Source: JAAZKV01 sp041659525 (GTDB taxonomy: Archaea > Iainarchaeota > Iainarchaeia > Iainarchaeales > JAAZKV01). From it: DNA of 64,000 nucleotides. Positions 18,002 through 27,727 of this stretch are shown piece after piece. The position numbers were made by a program, and so were the translations under genes. Where the stretch lies: NCBI GenBank assembly GCA_041659525.1, contig JBAZYC010000001.1, positions 62,001 through 126,000 on the forward strand, given 5' to 3'. The notes under the pieces were generated by a model. The model was given only the letters and a program-made list of their open reading frames with translations, made no database searches and had not been told where the DNA came from. Every line of letters starts with the position of its first letter. Within the stretch, counting starts at the first letter, position 1.

Positions 18002-18051
18002 CCAAGCAAAGCAGAGCTTTGCGGGTCCCGTACTCCTTAAGGAGTACTTGG
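18002..18051. repeat. Nested inverted repeats between ATPase and T2SSF genes
   Basis: The 101-bp gap holds CCAAG (18002-18006) and CTTGG (18047-18051) as an outer stem. Inside are GCAAAG/CTTTGC (18006-18022, loop CAGAG less one overlap), CGG/CCG (18022-18030), and a perfect 18-bp palindrome GTACTCCTTAAGGAGTAC (18030-18047). Folded together they resemble a multi-branched junction, and the base composition is richer in GC than the surroundings. It may be an mRNA processing or attenuation element inside the pilus operon, or a degenerate miniature mobile element. Confidence 0.65.
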
Positions 18052-18068
18052 ACATATTTTAGACAGGA

Positions 18069-18914
18069 ATGTTGAGAAGGATGAATAAAGAAAAATTAAA
18101 AGAAACTTTGGAAAATGCTCAAAAAATTTCAAGAGCTTCAATTGTAGAAGAAATTCTAAAAAAGAAAACCCAAATGAGGGAGAAGGAACTCGAAAAGCAT
18201 AAATCAAATTCTCTAAAACTAAGTGCTTTCATTGGACTATTCGCTTGGCTAGGGATTGGAGTGGTGATGAAAAACATTATTCTCTCAGGGGGAATTGCCC
18301 TCTTACTCACCGTTTTTGTTTTCATTATACTAATCCAACTCCCTCTTGCTAAAAGAAAAGCTCAAGCAGAAAAAATAGAGGCTGATCTCCCGTTATTTCT
18401 AATGAGATTAGCTACTGAACTAAAAATTGGTAAAAGTTTTTCAAAAGCGATTAAGGATTCTTGCAAAGAAGAGAGCTTTGCCTCAAAGGAATTTGAACTA
18501 GTAATTAATGATATGAATAAAGGATCAAGTTTCCAAGAGGCACTAGGGGAGATGAACCAACGAATTGGTTCACTAAATATTAGAAGAGCTTGCAGTAATC
18601 TAAGCAACCTAAATATTCAAGGGGCAAAAGATGTTTCTGGAATAAAAAAACTTGCTCAAGAACTTTTGTTAAAACAAAGAATTGAAAGCAAAGAGTTCTC
18701 AGGAAAAATGGTTGTTTATGCGCTTGTATTCATTGCAGTTTCTGCAATTGTCCCTGCAATGTTTCAAAGCTTTGTTCTAATTGGCTCATTTTTTATGAAA
18801 CTCTCTTTCACCGCTCCGCAAATATTTCTAATCAGCGTGGCCCTCTTCCCAATAGTTGATACTGCAGTGCTAATGATGATTGATAAAAAGACCCCTTTGT
18901 TTTTGAAGCAATGA
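18069..18914 (+). CDS. Pilus assembly membrane protein, T2SSF domain (TadB/C-like)
   Basis: The 281-residue protein starts at ATG 18069, or at 18081 where AGAAGG directly precedes the ATG. Two membrane helices lie at about 50-100. They are followed by a cytoplasmic T2SSF helical bundle: KIEADLPLFLMRLATELKIG, INDMNKGSSFQEALGEM, then RRACSNLSNLNIQGAKDV. Two further C-terminal membrane helices begin about residue 215. Such proteins form the inner-membrane platform rotated or pushed by the ATPase during pilus extension. The stop overlaps the next gene's start by 4 bp (ATGA), showing tight coupling. Confidence 0.85.
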   Translation: MLRRMNKEKLKETLENAQKISRASIVEEILKKKTQMREKELEKHKSNSLKLSAFIGLFAWLGIGVVMKNIILSGGIALLLTVFVFIILIQLPLAKRKAQAEKIEADLPLFLMRLATELKIGKSFSKAIKDSCKEESFASKEFELVINDMNKGSSFQEALGEMNQRIGSLNIRRACSNLSNLNIQGAKDVSGIKKLAQELLLKQRIESKEFSGKMVVYALVFIAVSAIVPAMFQSFVLIGSFFMKLSFTAPQIFLISVALFPIVDTAVLMMIDKKTPLFLKQ

Positions 18915-19870
18915 TTTTTATGGATGCAGTAATTTTATTTGGAAATACCCTAACTCACTTTGTTGAAAAAAAGAAAATAAAAAATTTTGAAGCAAAGCTT
19001 TTACTAAATCAATCAAAAATGAAGAACTTGGAAGGTTTCCTAAAATGGAGCGTAATTGAAGGAATGTTCTTGATGAGCATTGTAATGATTTTACTTTCCC
19101 AACTAATTCCAATTCAAGAAAAACTAGAACTATTTTTGCTTTCGGGGATTGCTGGTTTCTTTGCCCCTTTTTTAATTAATTATCTTTTCCAAGATATTCT
19201 TTTTGAAAAAAGAAAAAGAGGAAAAGAAGAGGTTCTCAGCGATTTGCTTCTTGAGGCAAGTGTTTTTTGTGATGAATCAAGTGCGAATCAAACTATTCAC
19301 AGATTAGCTGAACAAGATTTTCCCTTACTAAAAGAAGATTTTGCGCGGGCTAATAATGAAATTAGTAATGGCGCTAGTACTGAAGAAGCACTAACTCACC
19401 TAAAAGAACTTAATCAAAGTAAAACGATTTCAAGAGTAATTGATCTTTTCCTCCAAGGGTACAAGAGCGGAGCAAGGATTTCTGAATTACTAAAAGAAAC
19501 CGCAGAGGACTTGCTTGAAACAAAAGCGATTATCAAAGAAAGACAAGCGGTAATGCTTGTTACCAAGTACACCCTTCTCCTTGCAGCAGGGCTTATCGTT
19601 CCAGCAATTTTAGGTTTAATTATTGGACTTGTTTCAGGATTAAATTTTGATTCCTTAGGAGAAATTAGTTTTGGATTAAGCCCAACTGAAAGAAAAGCAC
19701 TTTTCCAAACCGCAATTTCTGGGACAACCCTTTACATTTTTGAGTACGCTGCTATTAGTTCTTTCTTCCTCGCTCTTCAAGAGGGAAACAAAAAGAACTT
19801 TTGGATTTATGCCCTAATCCTAATCCCACTTGCTTCTATTACTTTTTTTATTGCAACAAAATGGGTTTAA
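18911..19870 (+). CDS. Second T2SSF-domain pilus platform protein
   Basis: The 319-residue protein has two membrane helices at about 50-100, a cytoplasmic T2SSF bundle and three to four C-terminal helices. The bundle reads VLSDLLLEASVFCDESSAN, NNEISNGASTEEALTHL, DLFLQGYKSGARISELLKE, and helices follow from VTKYTLLLAAGLIVPAILG. Together with the upstream protein it makes the TadB/TadC-like pair seen in archaeal Epd-type pili and bacterial Tad pili. The ATGA overlap places it in the same operon. No pilin gene follows directly, so the filament subunits for this machine must be encoded elsewhere. Confidence 0.85.
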   Translation: MIFMDAVILFGNTLTHFVEKKKIKNFEAKLLLNQSKMKNLEGFLKWSVIEGMFLMSIVMILLSQLIPIQEKLELFLLSGIAGFFAPFLINYLFQDILFEKRKRGKEEVLSDLLLEASVFCDESSANQTIHRLAEQDFPLLKEDFARANNEISNGASTEEALTHLKELNQSKTISRVIDLFLQGYKSGARISELLKETAEDLLETKAIIKERQAVMLVTKYTLLLAAGLIVPAILGLIIGLVSGLNFDSLGEISFGLSPTERKALFQTAISGTTLYIFEYAAISSFFLALQEGNKKNFWIYALILIPLASITFFIATKWV

Positions 19871-20071
19871 TAAATGCCTACTTAACAACCCATTTTGTAA
19901 AATGAAAAACTACCAAATAAAAAATTGCTTCAATTAAGTTTTTCATTGCAAAAAACATGCACTAAAAAAAGATTAATTACCCCTAAAAAAAGACAAAGCC
20001 TGCCCTTCCACCTGCGCCCACTGGGCGTAAGAAAGTTTATTAACATCAAAATCTTTTCTATTAGTGATAAG

Positions 20072-20803
20072 ATGAGTGATAAAGAAAAAATAATTAACAT
20101 TATTGAAACTAAAAATATTTCAATGAAAGGATTTACCTTCATAGAGGGTTTCCCCGACCTTGGTTTAGCTGGAACTATTGGGGCAAGATACATTATTGAA
20201 AAATTGAAATTTGAACAAGTAGGGTTTATTGATTCAAAGGCATTTATGCCCATGATTAGAATTCATAATGGAATGCCTGTTCATCCTGTTAAGATTTATG
20301 CTAACAAAAAAAGCAAAGTAGTAATTATTGTTGCTGAACAAATAATTGAAAATATGCTTGCTGCTCCAATGGCAGAGGAATTAGTTTCTTGGATTAAAAG
20401 AAAAGGAATTACAAGAGTAATTTCTACTTCAGGAGTGAGAATCCCTGATGGGCCTAGCGTTTATGCATTTGCAAGTAATGAAAAATCAAAGAAAATTATT
20501 AAGGAAAACAAAATTGATATAATAGAAAACGGGGTTACTTCAGGAGTAACTGCCCTTTTGATGCTTTATTTGAAAGACAACAATGTTGAAGCTTTTTGCC
20601 TGCTTGGTAATGCAAAAAATAACGCGGATTACAATGCAGCGGCTGAAGTAGTGAAAACTATTTGCAGTATTACTAAAATGACGCTTGATGTTAAACCCCT
20701 TCTTAACGAAGCAAAGATACTTGAGCAATCTTTAGTAAAGCACTTGCAAGCAGTTGAAGAGAGCAAGGATTGCAAACTAGAAAGTACTCCAATGTACACT
20801 TAA
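20072..20803 (+). CDS. PAC2 family protein (proteasome-assembling chaperone-like)
   Basis: The protein is 243 residues from ATG 20072 (MSDKEKIINIIETKN). The frame is open further upstream to 19925 but that part is Lys/Pro-rich and does not match the family. Family blocks are FIEGFPDLGLAGTIGARYII, ISTSGVRIPDGP, NGVTSGVTALLMLYLKD and the C-terminal DYNAAAEVVKTICSI. Archaeal PAC2 proteins are homologues of eukaryotic proteasome assembly chaperones; their archaeal role is not settled, and some bind proteasomes. TTTATTAAC about 30 bases upstream of the start may be the promoter. The gene is convergent with the SET-domain gene. Confidence 0.85.
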   Translation: MSDKEKIINIIETKNISMKGFTFIEGFPDLGLAGTIGARYIIEKLKFEQVGFIDSKAFMPMIRIHNGMPVHPVKIYANKKSKVVIIVAEQIIENMLAAPMAEELVSWIKRKGITRVISTSGVRIPDGPSVYAFASNEKSKKIIKENKIDIIENGVTSGVTALLMLYLKDNNVEAFCLLGNAKNNADYNAAAEVVKTICSITKMTLDVKPLLNEAKILEQSLVKHLQAVEESKDCKLESTPMYT

Positions 20804-20828
20804 AAATAGTAATTAAAAAAATAATTTC

Positions 20829-21308
20829 TTAACTTGTAAAAAAAAAGCTTCTGCACTTTTGAGATTTGCAATTACAAGGAACTAAATTTTTTTTCTCTTC
20901 AGTCACAGTATAATCAAGTGTAATTTCTTCGCCTGGCGCTATTGTTCTTTTTGCCCGAAGAACCACTCGTTGTTGTTCAAGAACAATTTCACTATTCGCT
21001 TCACAGGAATGATTTACAAAATTAAGTACTTTTTCATCAGAAACAAAATTTCCTGTCGGAATACGTAAGGCTAGAGGGTCGAAAATGGGACTAATATTAT
21101 TTAATGGAATTAAATAGAAAACCTCTCCGTGAGGAATAGCAATTTTTGTAAAAACCCCAGTTCCGTGAATTGGGCTTTTTGATTTAATTAGAAACTCTTT
21201 TTTTAGAAAATCATCTACTTTTGGAGAAGAACTTTCATCAAGAAAAAACTCTTTTTCAAAAAAGGATTTTTGCCTGCAAGATTTTTGCTCGTATTTATCT
21301 TTGTGCAT
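20829..21308 (-). CDS. SET-domain protein (putative protein-lysine methyltransferase)
   Basis: The 159-residue protein begins its SET fold at KSKSPIHGTGVFTKIAIPHG (the KGxGxF cofactor strand). It has NFVNHSCEANSEIV (the NHSCxPN pseudoknot, about 96-109), RTIAPGEEITLDYT (the GEExxxDY strand) and a post-SET CNCKSQKCR with three Cys that normally bind zinc. Thus all catalytic elements of an S-adenosylmethionine-dependent lysine methyltransferase are present. The first 45 residues are polar and unrelated. Targets could be chromatin proteins or other basic DNA-binding proteins. It stands alone between PAC2 and the giant surface protein. Confidence 0.85.
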   Translation of the reverse strand: MHKDKYEQKSCRQKSFFEKEFFLDESSSPKVDDFLKKEFLIKSKSPIHGTGVFTKIAIPHGEVFYLIPLNNISPIFDPLALRIPTGNFVSDEKVLNFVNHSCEANSEIVLEQQRVVLRAKRTIAPGEEITLDYTVTEEKKNLVPCNCKSQKCRSFFFTS

Positions 21309-21404
21309 ACTTATTAGAAGAAAGAAATTATTTAAAGGTTTATTGATTGACTAATGAATCAAAAGTAAGTAATTAATTGAATAAGAAATTAAAATTTAAC
21401 TAAT

Positions 21405-24400
21405 TTATTTTTTTAGTCTTCTTTGTTTTTGATTTCTTCTTCCTCTGGTTAGCATAAAAGAAATTAATAAGAATAGTGAAACGAATGCTATGATCCCAAC
21501 AGTTGTTTCTGGCATTGAAGGTAAGTTGAATCCACCTGCTGCTTGTTGGCCTAAATTAAAAGTCATTTTGTTTTCAGGAGTTCCTGTAACATTTCCATTT
21601 TTATCTGCTCCAAACCAAGCACCGTTATCTTTGTAAGATTGGTTAAGTGGCATTTGTAAACCATTTTCGGGGTACCATAATCCTTTTTCAGGATCATACC
21701 AAAATGAACCATTTTGTCCTTGAGCTGAAAGAAGAGTTTCTTGTGCTCCTCCGTTGTAAGAAACTTTTGGAACTCCATTCTCTGCAGAGAAGTTTAGAGT
21801 ATTATCTTTTCCATCAGCTGTTTTGAATCTTAGTGTTCCATCAGCATCTTGAGTTACTCCCCCAATTATTTCTTTATCAGTAATTATATTTCCAGTTGCT
21901 TTGTCTCTTACTCTAAAGTAATTCTTACAATTTCCTGTTTCGTCTTTCTTTGCGTAGAATTCGTAAATTCTTTTATCAGTAACAAATTGAGTGAATGGAC
22001 CAAGTAAATCCATTGAAGTATTAAATTTCTCTACTTTGCTTCCACCAAGTTCATCATTAGCGAAAGGAATTGCTGCTAAATCAATTGCAGGAACTGGACA
22101 ACCAGTAGTAGCATCAGTTACCTCTGAAAGAGTAGTCTTTAGTCCTTTTACATCTTTGTTAGTTAGAATAGCATTTTTGTTCTGTCTTAACCAAATTATT
22201 AGTTCTTGTGTTTCTGGTTTTAGAACAATTGAACCATATTCGAAAGTCATTCCAACAAATTTACCAGCGTCAATTGATTTGTTTGTATCAATATTTAATT
22301 TAGCTTTCCAAAATCCATCAATAACAAATTTAGCGTAATTTTCCCCTTGAGCTCTTGGTCCTTTTCCTTCAAGGAAAATTTTTCCATCCATTACAGAAAC
22401 TGAAGAATATTGCTCAGTGCTTAATTGTTTTAAATTTCCAAATACTTGAGTTAATTCATTTCCAGTGTAATCTATTCCTGATTGATCTTTAATTGCTCTT
22501 CTAATACAATCAATTACGCTACTGCTTAGTACTCTCATTTCCCCTGAAGCATTTAATTCGAAAACAGTTTCAACGCTCAAAGGAGCTGCTACTTTATTTA
22601 GAGTCATTGGAACTACTTCAGCTGGAATTCTATTATCTTGAGAAATCATTCTCACATGATCTGCTTTAGTTGAATCAAGAACTTCTTTTCCATTAATACT
22701 TAGTGTTCCTGCAGCGTAATTCTTTTCTATTGATTGATTTCCATCAGTAGTAACACTCTTTCCAGTTGTCTTGTAACCTATAGGCATTGCTGTTTCTTTG
22801 AACCAAATATAAAAAATATCTTTTCCATTTATTGATCCACTTGAAGGAGCAATTAAACTAATTGATTCTTGCAAAATGTTTGATTCCTTTGCTTTGTTTG
22901 AGAATTCACTAAATTGATCTTTTAATTTATTCATTGAACTATCAACAGAATTATCAGTAGTTTTTATTTCTCCAGAAGGATTTGTTAGTGAATTTGTTTT
23001 AACAAAATCATTGAGTTTATCACTCATATCAGAAATTGCAGTAGTAACTGTTTCATTTGAAACTGAGGAAGAAGATTTTGTTGCCTCTGCAACTGGAGGA
23101 GTATAAAAGTGGATATAATATCCATCTACATCATCAATACAATCTTGTAACTCTGGAGCAATTAGTGTTTGTTGTAGCACTGTTCCAAATATTCCAAATC
23201 CTGGGTTAATCATGTACCCTAATGATTCTGCACCTGATAAAATTAATCCAATACTTGAACCTGCCCCTCCAAATACAGTCCCAAACCCCAATCCTAAACT
23301 TCTAAGTTTTTGGTCACAAGTAGTTCCATCCATTCTTGCTTCTGCCAAATTTACTTTTTCTCCCTCAATGCTTCCTGTTTTTCCACTTAAATTAGTGTGG
23401 TAAGCGTAAGAAACTAAAGTTGTTCCTGTTTCTTTCTTTGTAGTTTCATCCGCTGCTTCAACTAGGAATGCTTGTAATTCCACAGGAGCAACTGCAGCTA
23501 AATTCAAGTAACTTCCATCAATATTGAAACTACTTGTACAACCCGAGCAACTCTCGTTTTGAGAATAAAATGCAACATCTTTAACAGTGTCTCTTAGTAT
23601 TGAACCTGACCCAAGAAGTCCTCCTTCCCCAGTTACTTTTGCAACAGTTGCTTTTACTTGAGGACTAGGAATAGTATCAAGTAAAGTTCTTGCAGTGAAT
23701 GCTGGTAAGTTTGCCATTGAGTTAAGCATTCTCGTAAACAAATCTCCTTGATCGGATCCTTCGTTAGCATAGAAATCTATGTAAGAATTTTTGTAAACAT
23801 CATCTTGACTGTTTGTTACGTTAATTATTGACCATGAATCTGGAAGCATGAATGCTGAAAAGTTTTCATTACCTATTCCAGTTTTTATTCCCCAGTAAGC
23901 ATAAGGACCAAATAATAATTTGTAGAATCCTGAAGAATTTCTATTAAAAGTATAATAATCTTTGAAAGCTTTGTTTTCTTTTGCTATCCATGAATCATAC
24001 CAACTTGCTACTCTTCTTGAAGAGAATCCTTGTGATTTTGCTATAGCGTAAGCTTCGTTAAGATTTGTTTCAGCAGCAGTAATTCTTTTTCCTACTCTTG
24101 CTGAAGCAAATTTTTGGGCAAATTCTGCAGGAGTTAATACTCCATCTTCTACCCAATCAGCTCGGTAAATATTAATAGTACTCCCAATCGCAGGGTTCGC
24201 TTGAATTATATCTACACTAGCAGCATTCAAAGGGAGATTTTCTCCACCAGGAATTCTAACCATTAGTTCTCCAGAAGTCCCATATTTTGCAAGAGCTCCT
24301 TTCAAATCAGCAACAGGAACAGATTGAACTAATCTTCCTGTTTCACTTAATTTATATTTTACTAAGTTGGCTCCATTTGTTACTAAAGGAACATTAGTTG

Positions 24401-24734
24401 CTTTAATGTCTCCAACTTTACCAATATAAGGCCAATCTCCACCAAAGTCTCCTTGAGCAGTAAATTTTTGCATTGCTGATTTTAAATCATAAGCTGGAGA
24501 AGTACTTACTTCAAATACTTTTCCAGAAGCAGCGTTCTTGAAACCCACTCCGGTTAAAGCTACTAAATCTTCTTTGTCTTTTATCCATTCAATTGCATCA
24601 AGGTTAGTAAAATCATCCCAATCAATAAATTGATTAGTAACTACTCTACCAAATTTAATATCTGCAATCTCTTTAGCTACTCCTGCAGCTATATCTTTGT
24701 TATATTGTGTTGTTGCTTCAACAATTGCAGCGTA
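21405..24734 (-). pseudogene. Giant surface protein, C-terminal part (downstream of frameshift)
   Basis: This frame runs open from the frameshift near 24735 to the stop at 21405 (about 1,110 residues); its first ATG is at 24548, but codons upstream (KYAAIVEATTQYNKDIAAGV, then TNQFIDWDDF) clearly belong to it. The sequence is rich in Ser/Thr/Asn, with paired cysteines (NESCSGC, LQDCIDDV) and no recognised domain. It ends in a membrane helix (TTVGIIAFVSLFLLISFMLT) followed by a basic stop-transfer tail RGRRNQKQRRLKK. It is therefore the extracytoplasmic bulk and anchor of a cell-surface protein whose signal peptide is encoded by the upstream fragment. Abundant N-x-S/T sites fit N-glycosylation. 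Confidence 0.75.
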
Positions 24735-26035
24735 CTTGCTTGTGAATAAGCTCTAAGGTTTGTTAGTGCTTTAAAGAATAAATCTTTTTTCTCAGCAGAG
24801 AGTTTTGAAAGAGGACCATCCACTGCAAATAATTCACTAGTGTATCCTGCAGCTCCTGAACTAAATAATTTTTTATTAACAGTGTACTTTTCAAATATTG
24901 GAGCTAACCCTTCCATTCTTGATATTCTAATATATTCATCAACTGCATTTCTTCCAAGTAAAGTAGAAGGAGAGGTTGAAACTAAATCAACTTTCTCAGC
25001 CATGGTTTTTAATTTCTTACCTACTGTTGATTGGTAAAATTTATTTGCTAAAGTATCTGCTCCTAATTTTGCAGTTCCTCCTTGACCAAATCCTAAATTA
25101 GTAACCATTTTTCCTGCGCCGTGAAGAAGAATAGGACCAAAGCTTGTTACAATCATGTTCCCTGAGAACCATGCGTTATAATATTTATCAAAAGAAGAGT
25201 AAGTGCTTATAGTACAAGAATTATTGTTACAAGTAGTAGCTGTTTTTGCTGAGAAATCTCTTGTTAAAAAAGAATTTGTAATTTGTTCTCCTTTGTTAAT
25301 TGAAACTACTCTTGAAGTGAAACTATTATCATCAATTACATTATTTTGCATTGCTTCGTACTCTGCTTCTGTTAAACCAGCAGCTGCTTTAGTAGTGCTT
25401 TCTTTGAAAGAAGCAAAAGCTGTTGAGAGGTCTGAAACAATTCCTGTTCCACTAGTTCTGTAACTCAACCCATTTCCATTAATTCTACATTCTTCTTGAG
25501 TCAATCCTTCACATCTACCCACACGAAGAGTATCATCCATTATCATCCCTACTCCAAAAGGACCGCTAATACTTACTCCATCAAAATAACTAAATTTACT
25601 AGAAGAAGCTGCGTATTGAGGAGCACTAACTTTAACTGCTTGGTCTCCCCCAAGTTCTTTTCCAATTATTGGAGTCTCTCCAATATCAAGTACTTTACCA
25701 TCATTAACATCAGTTCCATCAGTAATACTATTCCCATCAAAACCCTCGTGAGTAAGATTTAGAATTTCTTGAGCTTGAGTAGGAGAGAGTTTTGAAACAG
25801 AACAAGCCCCAGGAGCAATTGTTCCTGAAGTAGTAGAATCTAAAGTATCAGTTGAATAAGGAGTAGCAGTTAGAGTGGGATCAACCTCTGCAAAAGAAAC
25901 TGAAGAGTAAATTGAGTCTAAAGAACCCGAGTTAATAGTGTAAGCGAAAGCAGGGTTTGATAAAAAAAGAATTAAGAATAAAAAAGCGGTTAAAAAACCG
26001 GTTAAAAAATCATTCCCAAAACCCATTAAACCCAC
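24689..26035 (-). pseudogene. Giant surface protein, N-terminal part (upstream of frameshift)
   Basis: The 448-residue frame begins MGLMGFGNDFLTGF and continues with a hydrophobic core (LTAFLFLILFLSNPAFA) that is a classic signal peptide, followed by a Ser/Thr-rich secreted region with Cys pairs (VGRCEGLTQEECR, TTCNNNSCTIS). At AYSQAS it leaves frame at a (CTTG)2 repeat on the plus strand (24735-24742), and its last residues (TLQLLKQQHNITKI) are out-of-frame noise. One extra CTTG unit would give AYSQASKYAAIVEATTQ and fuse it with the following frame into one protein of about 1,540 residues. Function unknown; S-layer-like or adhesin are possibilities. Confidence 0.75.
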
Positions 26036-26079
26036 TCAAAAAACTTAAAACCCACTCAAAATAACTTATTCACTACACA

Positions 26080-26095
26080 ATATTGCCTGCAATAT
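26080..26095. repeat. Perfect hairpin upstream of the giant surface protein
   Basis: ATATTGC-CT-GCAATAT forms a 7-bp stem with a 2-base loop, inside a wider imperfect CACTA...TAGTG pair (26071-26107). It lies about 45 bp upstream of the surface-protein start and could be an operator or the terminator of the neighbouring membrane-protein gene's upstream transcript. Confidence 0.45.
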
Positions 26096-26178
26096 AACAA
26101 TAGTGTTTTCCCTAAATATAAACCCTTTCCTTAACTAAAAAACCCTTTTTCTAGAGCTAAATTAAACTTACAATCCTA

Positions 26179-26742
26179 TTAAGGGACTATAAATAACACT
26201 GGCAAAACTTTTAGTGAACCATAAAAAATGTAAACAAATAATCCTAAAGGAACCCAATCAAAAACAAATAAAATCAAAATCAAAAAAAGAGCACTAGCTA
26301 CTAAAACTCCTTTGAATTGAGAAACCCAATCATTAGTTGGTTTAACTTTCTTCTTTAATGCTTTTTGAACCATAAACAAACTAGCTACTAATTCAAAGAA
26401 ATACAATAACAAAGACAAAATTATTGAGGAAACAATTAATCTAGGGAGAGAAGAAGCTAATAACAAAATATTATCCCCTAAATTGTAATCAATATCCTCA
26501 GCTCTAGCAGGGGCGCCTAGAATTCCTACACTCATAAAGTAAACGAAAACTAAAAGCAAGAAAGCAATAATAAATACAAAATTAAAAACTAAACAAGATT
26601 TTGTCCAAGAGAGTGAAAATTTTTCCGCTATTTTTTGTCTAACTGGAGAAAAAATCTTATACCCTATAAAAGAAATTATTGACACTAAAAGCAATAGTTT
26701 GAGAAAACTAATGCACGTTCCTAAGATTATTCCAATATCCAT
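26179..26742 (-). CDS. Polytopic membrane protein of unknown function
   Basis: The 187-residue protein has about five hydrophobic segments: GTCISFLKLLLLVSIISFIG, CLVFNFVFIIAFLLLVFVYF, LIVSSIILSLLLYFFELVAS, then VLVASALFLILILFVFDWVP and a final VFIYG-like stretch. Short basic loops lie between them. No catalytic motif is visible. It lies upstream of the giant surface protein on the same strand, 143 bp away, and may be co-expressed. I do not recognise the family. Confidence 0.6.
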   Translation of the reverse strand: MDIGIILGTCISFLKLLLLVSIISFIGYKIFSPVRQKIAEKFSLSWTKSCLVFNFVFIIAFLLLVFVYFMSVGILGAPARAEDIDYNLGDNILLLASSLPRLIVSSIILSLLLYFFELVASLFMVQKALKKKVKPTNDWVSQFKGVLVASALFLILILFVFDWVPLGLFVYIFYGSLKVLPVLFIVP

Positions 26743-26824
26743 TAAGAAAATAATGAATTAATTAGTATAAAAGAATTGCTTTGGAGCAAAACTCACTCTA
26801 TTAGACAAGAAAATCATCCCACCT

Positions 26825-26869
26825 GCAAGCATGAAGCGGGCCAAAGGCAAGCATAAAGCAGGCAAAAAG
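26825..26869. repeat. 22/23-bp tandem repeat
   Basis: Two adjacent units, GCAAGCATGAAGCGGGCCAAAG (26825-26846) shown here by its start and end only in function, and a second copy (26847-26869) beginning GCAAGCATAAAGCAGGCAAA, differ at four positions. They are markedly richer in GC than the surrounding divergent intergenic region (26743-26998), which contains no other gene-like feature. Confidence 0.6.
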
Positions 26870-26998
26870 GTAATAATAAATACCACTAAAAACCTAAATG
26901 TTCTTTGAAAAGTAAAAACAAGATAATGAGAAAATCAAAATTAAAAAAAGGGAAATATTAATTAGAAATAAGAGACTAAAAAAAAGAGTGAATAAAAA

Positions 26999-27658
26999 AT
27001 GAATTACCTACTTTACGCTTTCTTTATTTTAGGAAGCTTTTCTCCAGGATACATGTTACTACGAGCAGGTTTTCCTAGTACTCAAAACTGGGGAATGATA
27101 CAAAAAATTTCTTTAGGGTATTTTTTAGGATTAATTTTGTTTGGATTACCCGTTTTGGTAATTGCAGCACTAGGACTTAATGAAACTTATTACTCCCTAC
27201 TTTGTATTATCCTAATTACGCTCCTTTTCGGAGTAATGTTTGTAAAAAGAATTTCTTTACAAGAAGTAGATCCAGTTATTCCTAAAGTTGAAAAGAAAAA
27301 GAAACCCTTTGTACAAGAGGTCCCTGCTAGTATTGTTGAAAAAACCCAAACAATGCCTCAGAAAAAAATTGTTTTCGAACAAGGGCTTATAGTAAAATCT
27401 AAAGAAGGAGAAACAAAAAAGCAGGTTTTTAAAGAAAAACCAAGTAATATAGTCAACACAGTAATAAAGAATACGGCTGAAATCGAAAATAAAACTAAAG
27501 AGAATGAAAAGAATGAGGCCCTTGAGAGACTTAGAAAGTTTGCTCAGCAAATAAAGCTCTCAAAAAAGCAAACCAAAACAGAGGATGAAGATGGTAACGA
27601 AATAGAGGAAGATTTGTTAAGTAAAATGAGTGATGAAACTGAAGAAGAATATTTGTAA
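26999..27658 (+). CDS. Membrane protein with N-terminal hydrophobic domain and charged cytoplasmic tail
   Basis: The 219-residue protein has three membrane helices in the first 85 residues, with FSPGYMLLRAGFP between the first two. This FxPGY motif recalls the N-terminal unit of DUF1616-type archaeal membrane proteins. Residues 90-219 are Lys/Glu-rich, low-complexity and probably disordered or coiled (ETKKQVFKEKPSN, ENKTKENEKNEALERLRKF). It is followed after 60 bp by another acidic, zinc-binding protein on the same strand. Together they sit between two minus-strand surface and pilus blocks. Function unknown. Confidence 0.6.
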   Translation: MNYLLYAFFILGSFSPGYMLLRAGFPSTQNWGMIQKISLGYFLGLILFGLPVLVIAALGLNETYYSLLCIILITLLFGVMFVKRISLQEVDPVIPKVEKKKKPFVQEVPASIVEKTQTMPQKKIVFEQGLIVKSKEGETKKQVFKEKPSNIVNTVIKNTAEIENKTKENEKNEALERLRKFAQQIKLSKKQTKTEDEDGNEIEEDLLSKMSDETEEEYL

Positions 27659-27727
27659 AAATAAAGAAGAATTATAATTATTAAAAAAATTAATGTTGAA
27701 AAATAAAATTTAAAAAATGTGAAAATT

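Noticed and set aside
19925..20071. 49-residue N-terminal extension of the PAC2 protein
   Set aside because: The extension is Lys/Pro/Arg-rich and outside the family. The ATG at 20072 matches the domain edge and follows a plausible TATA element.
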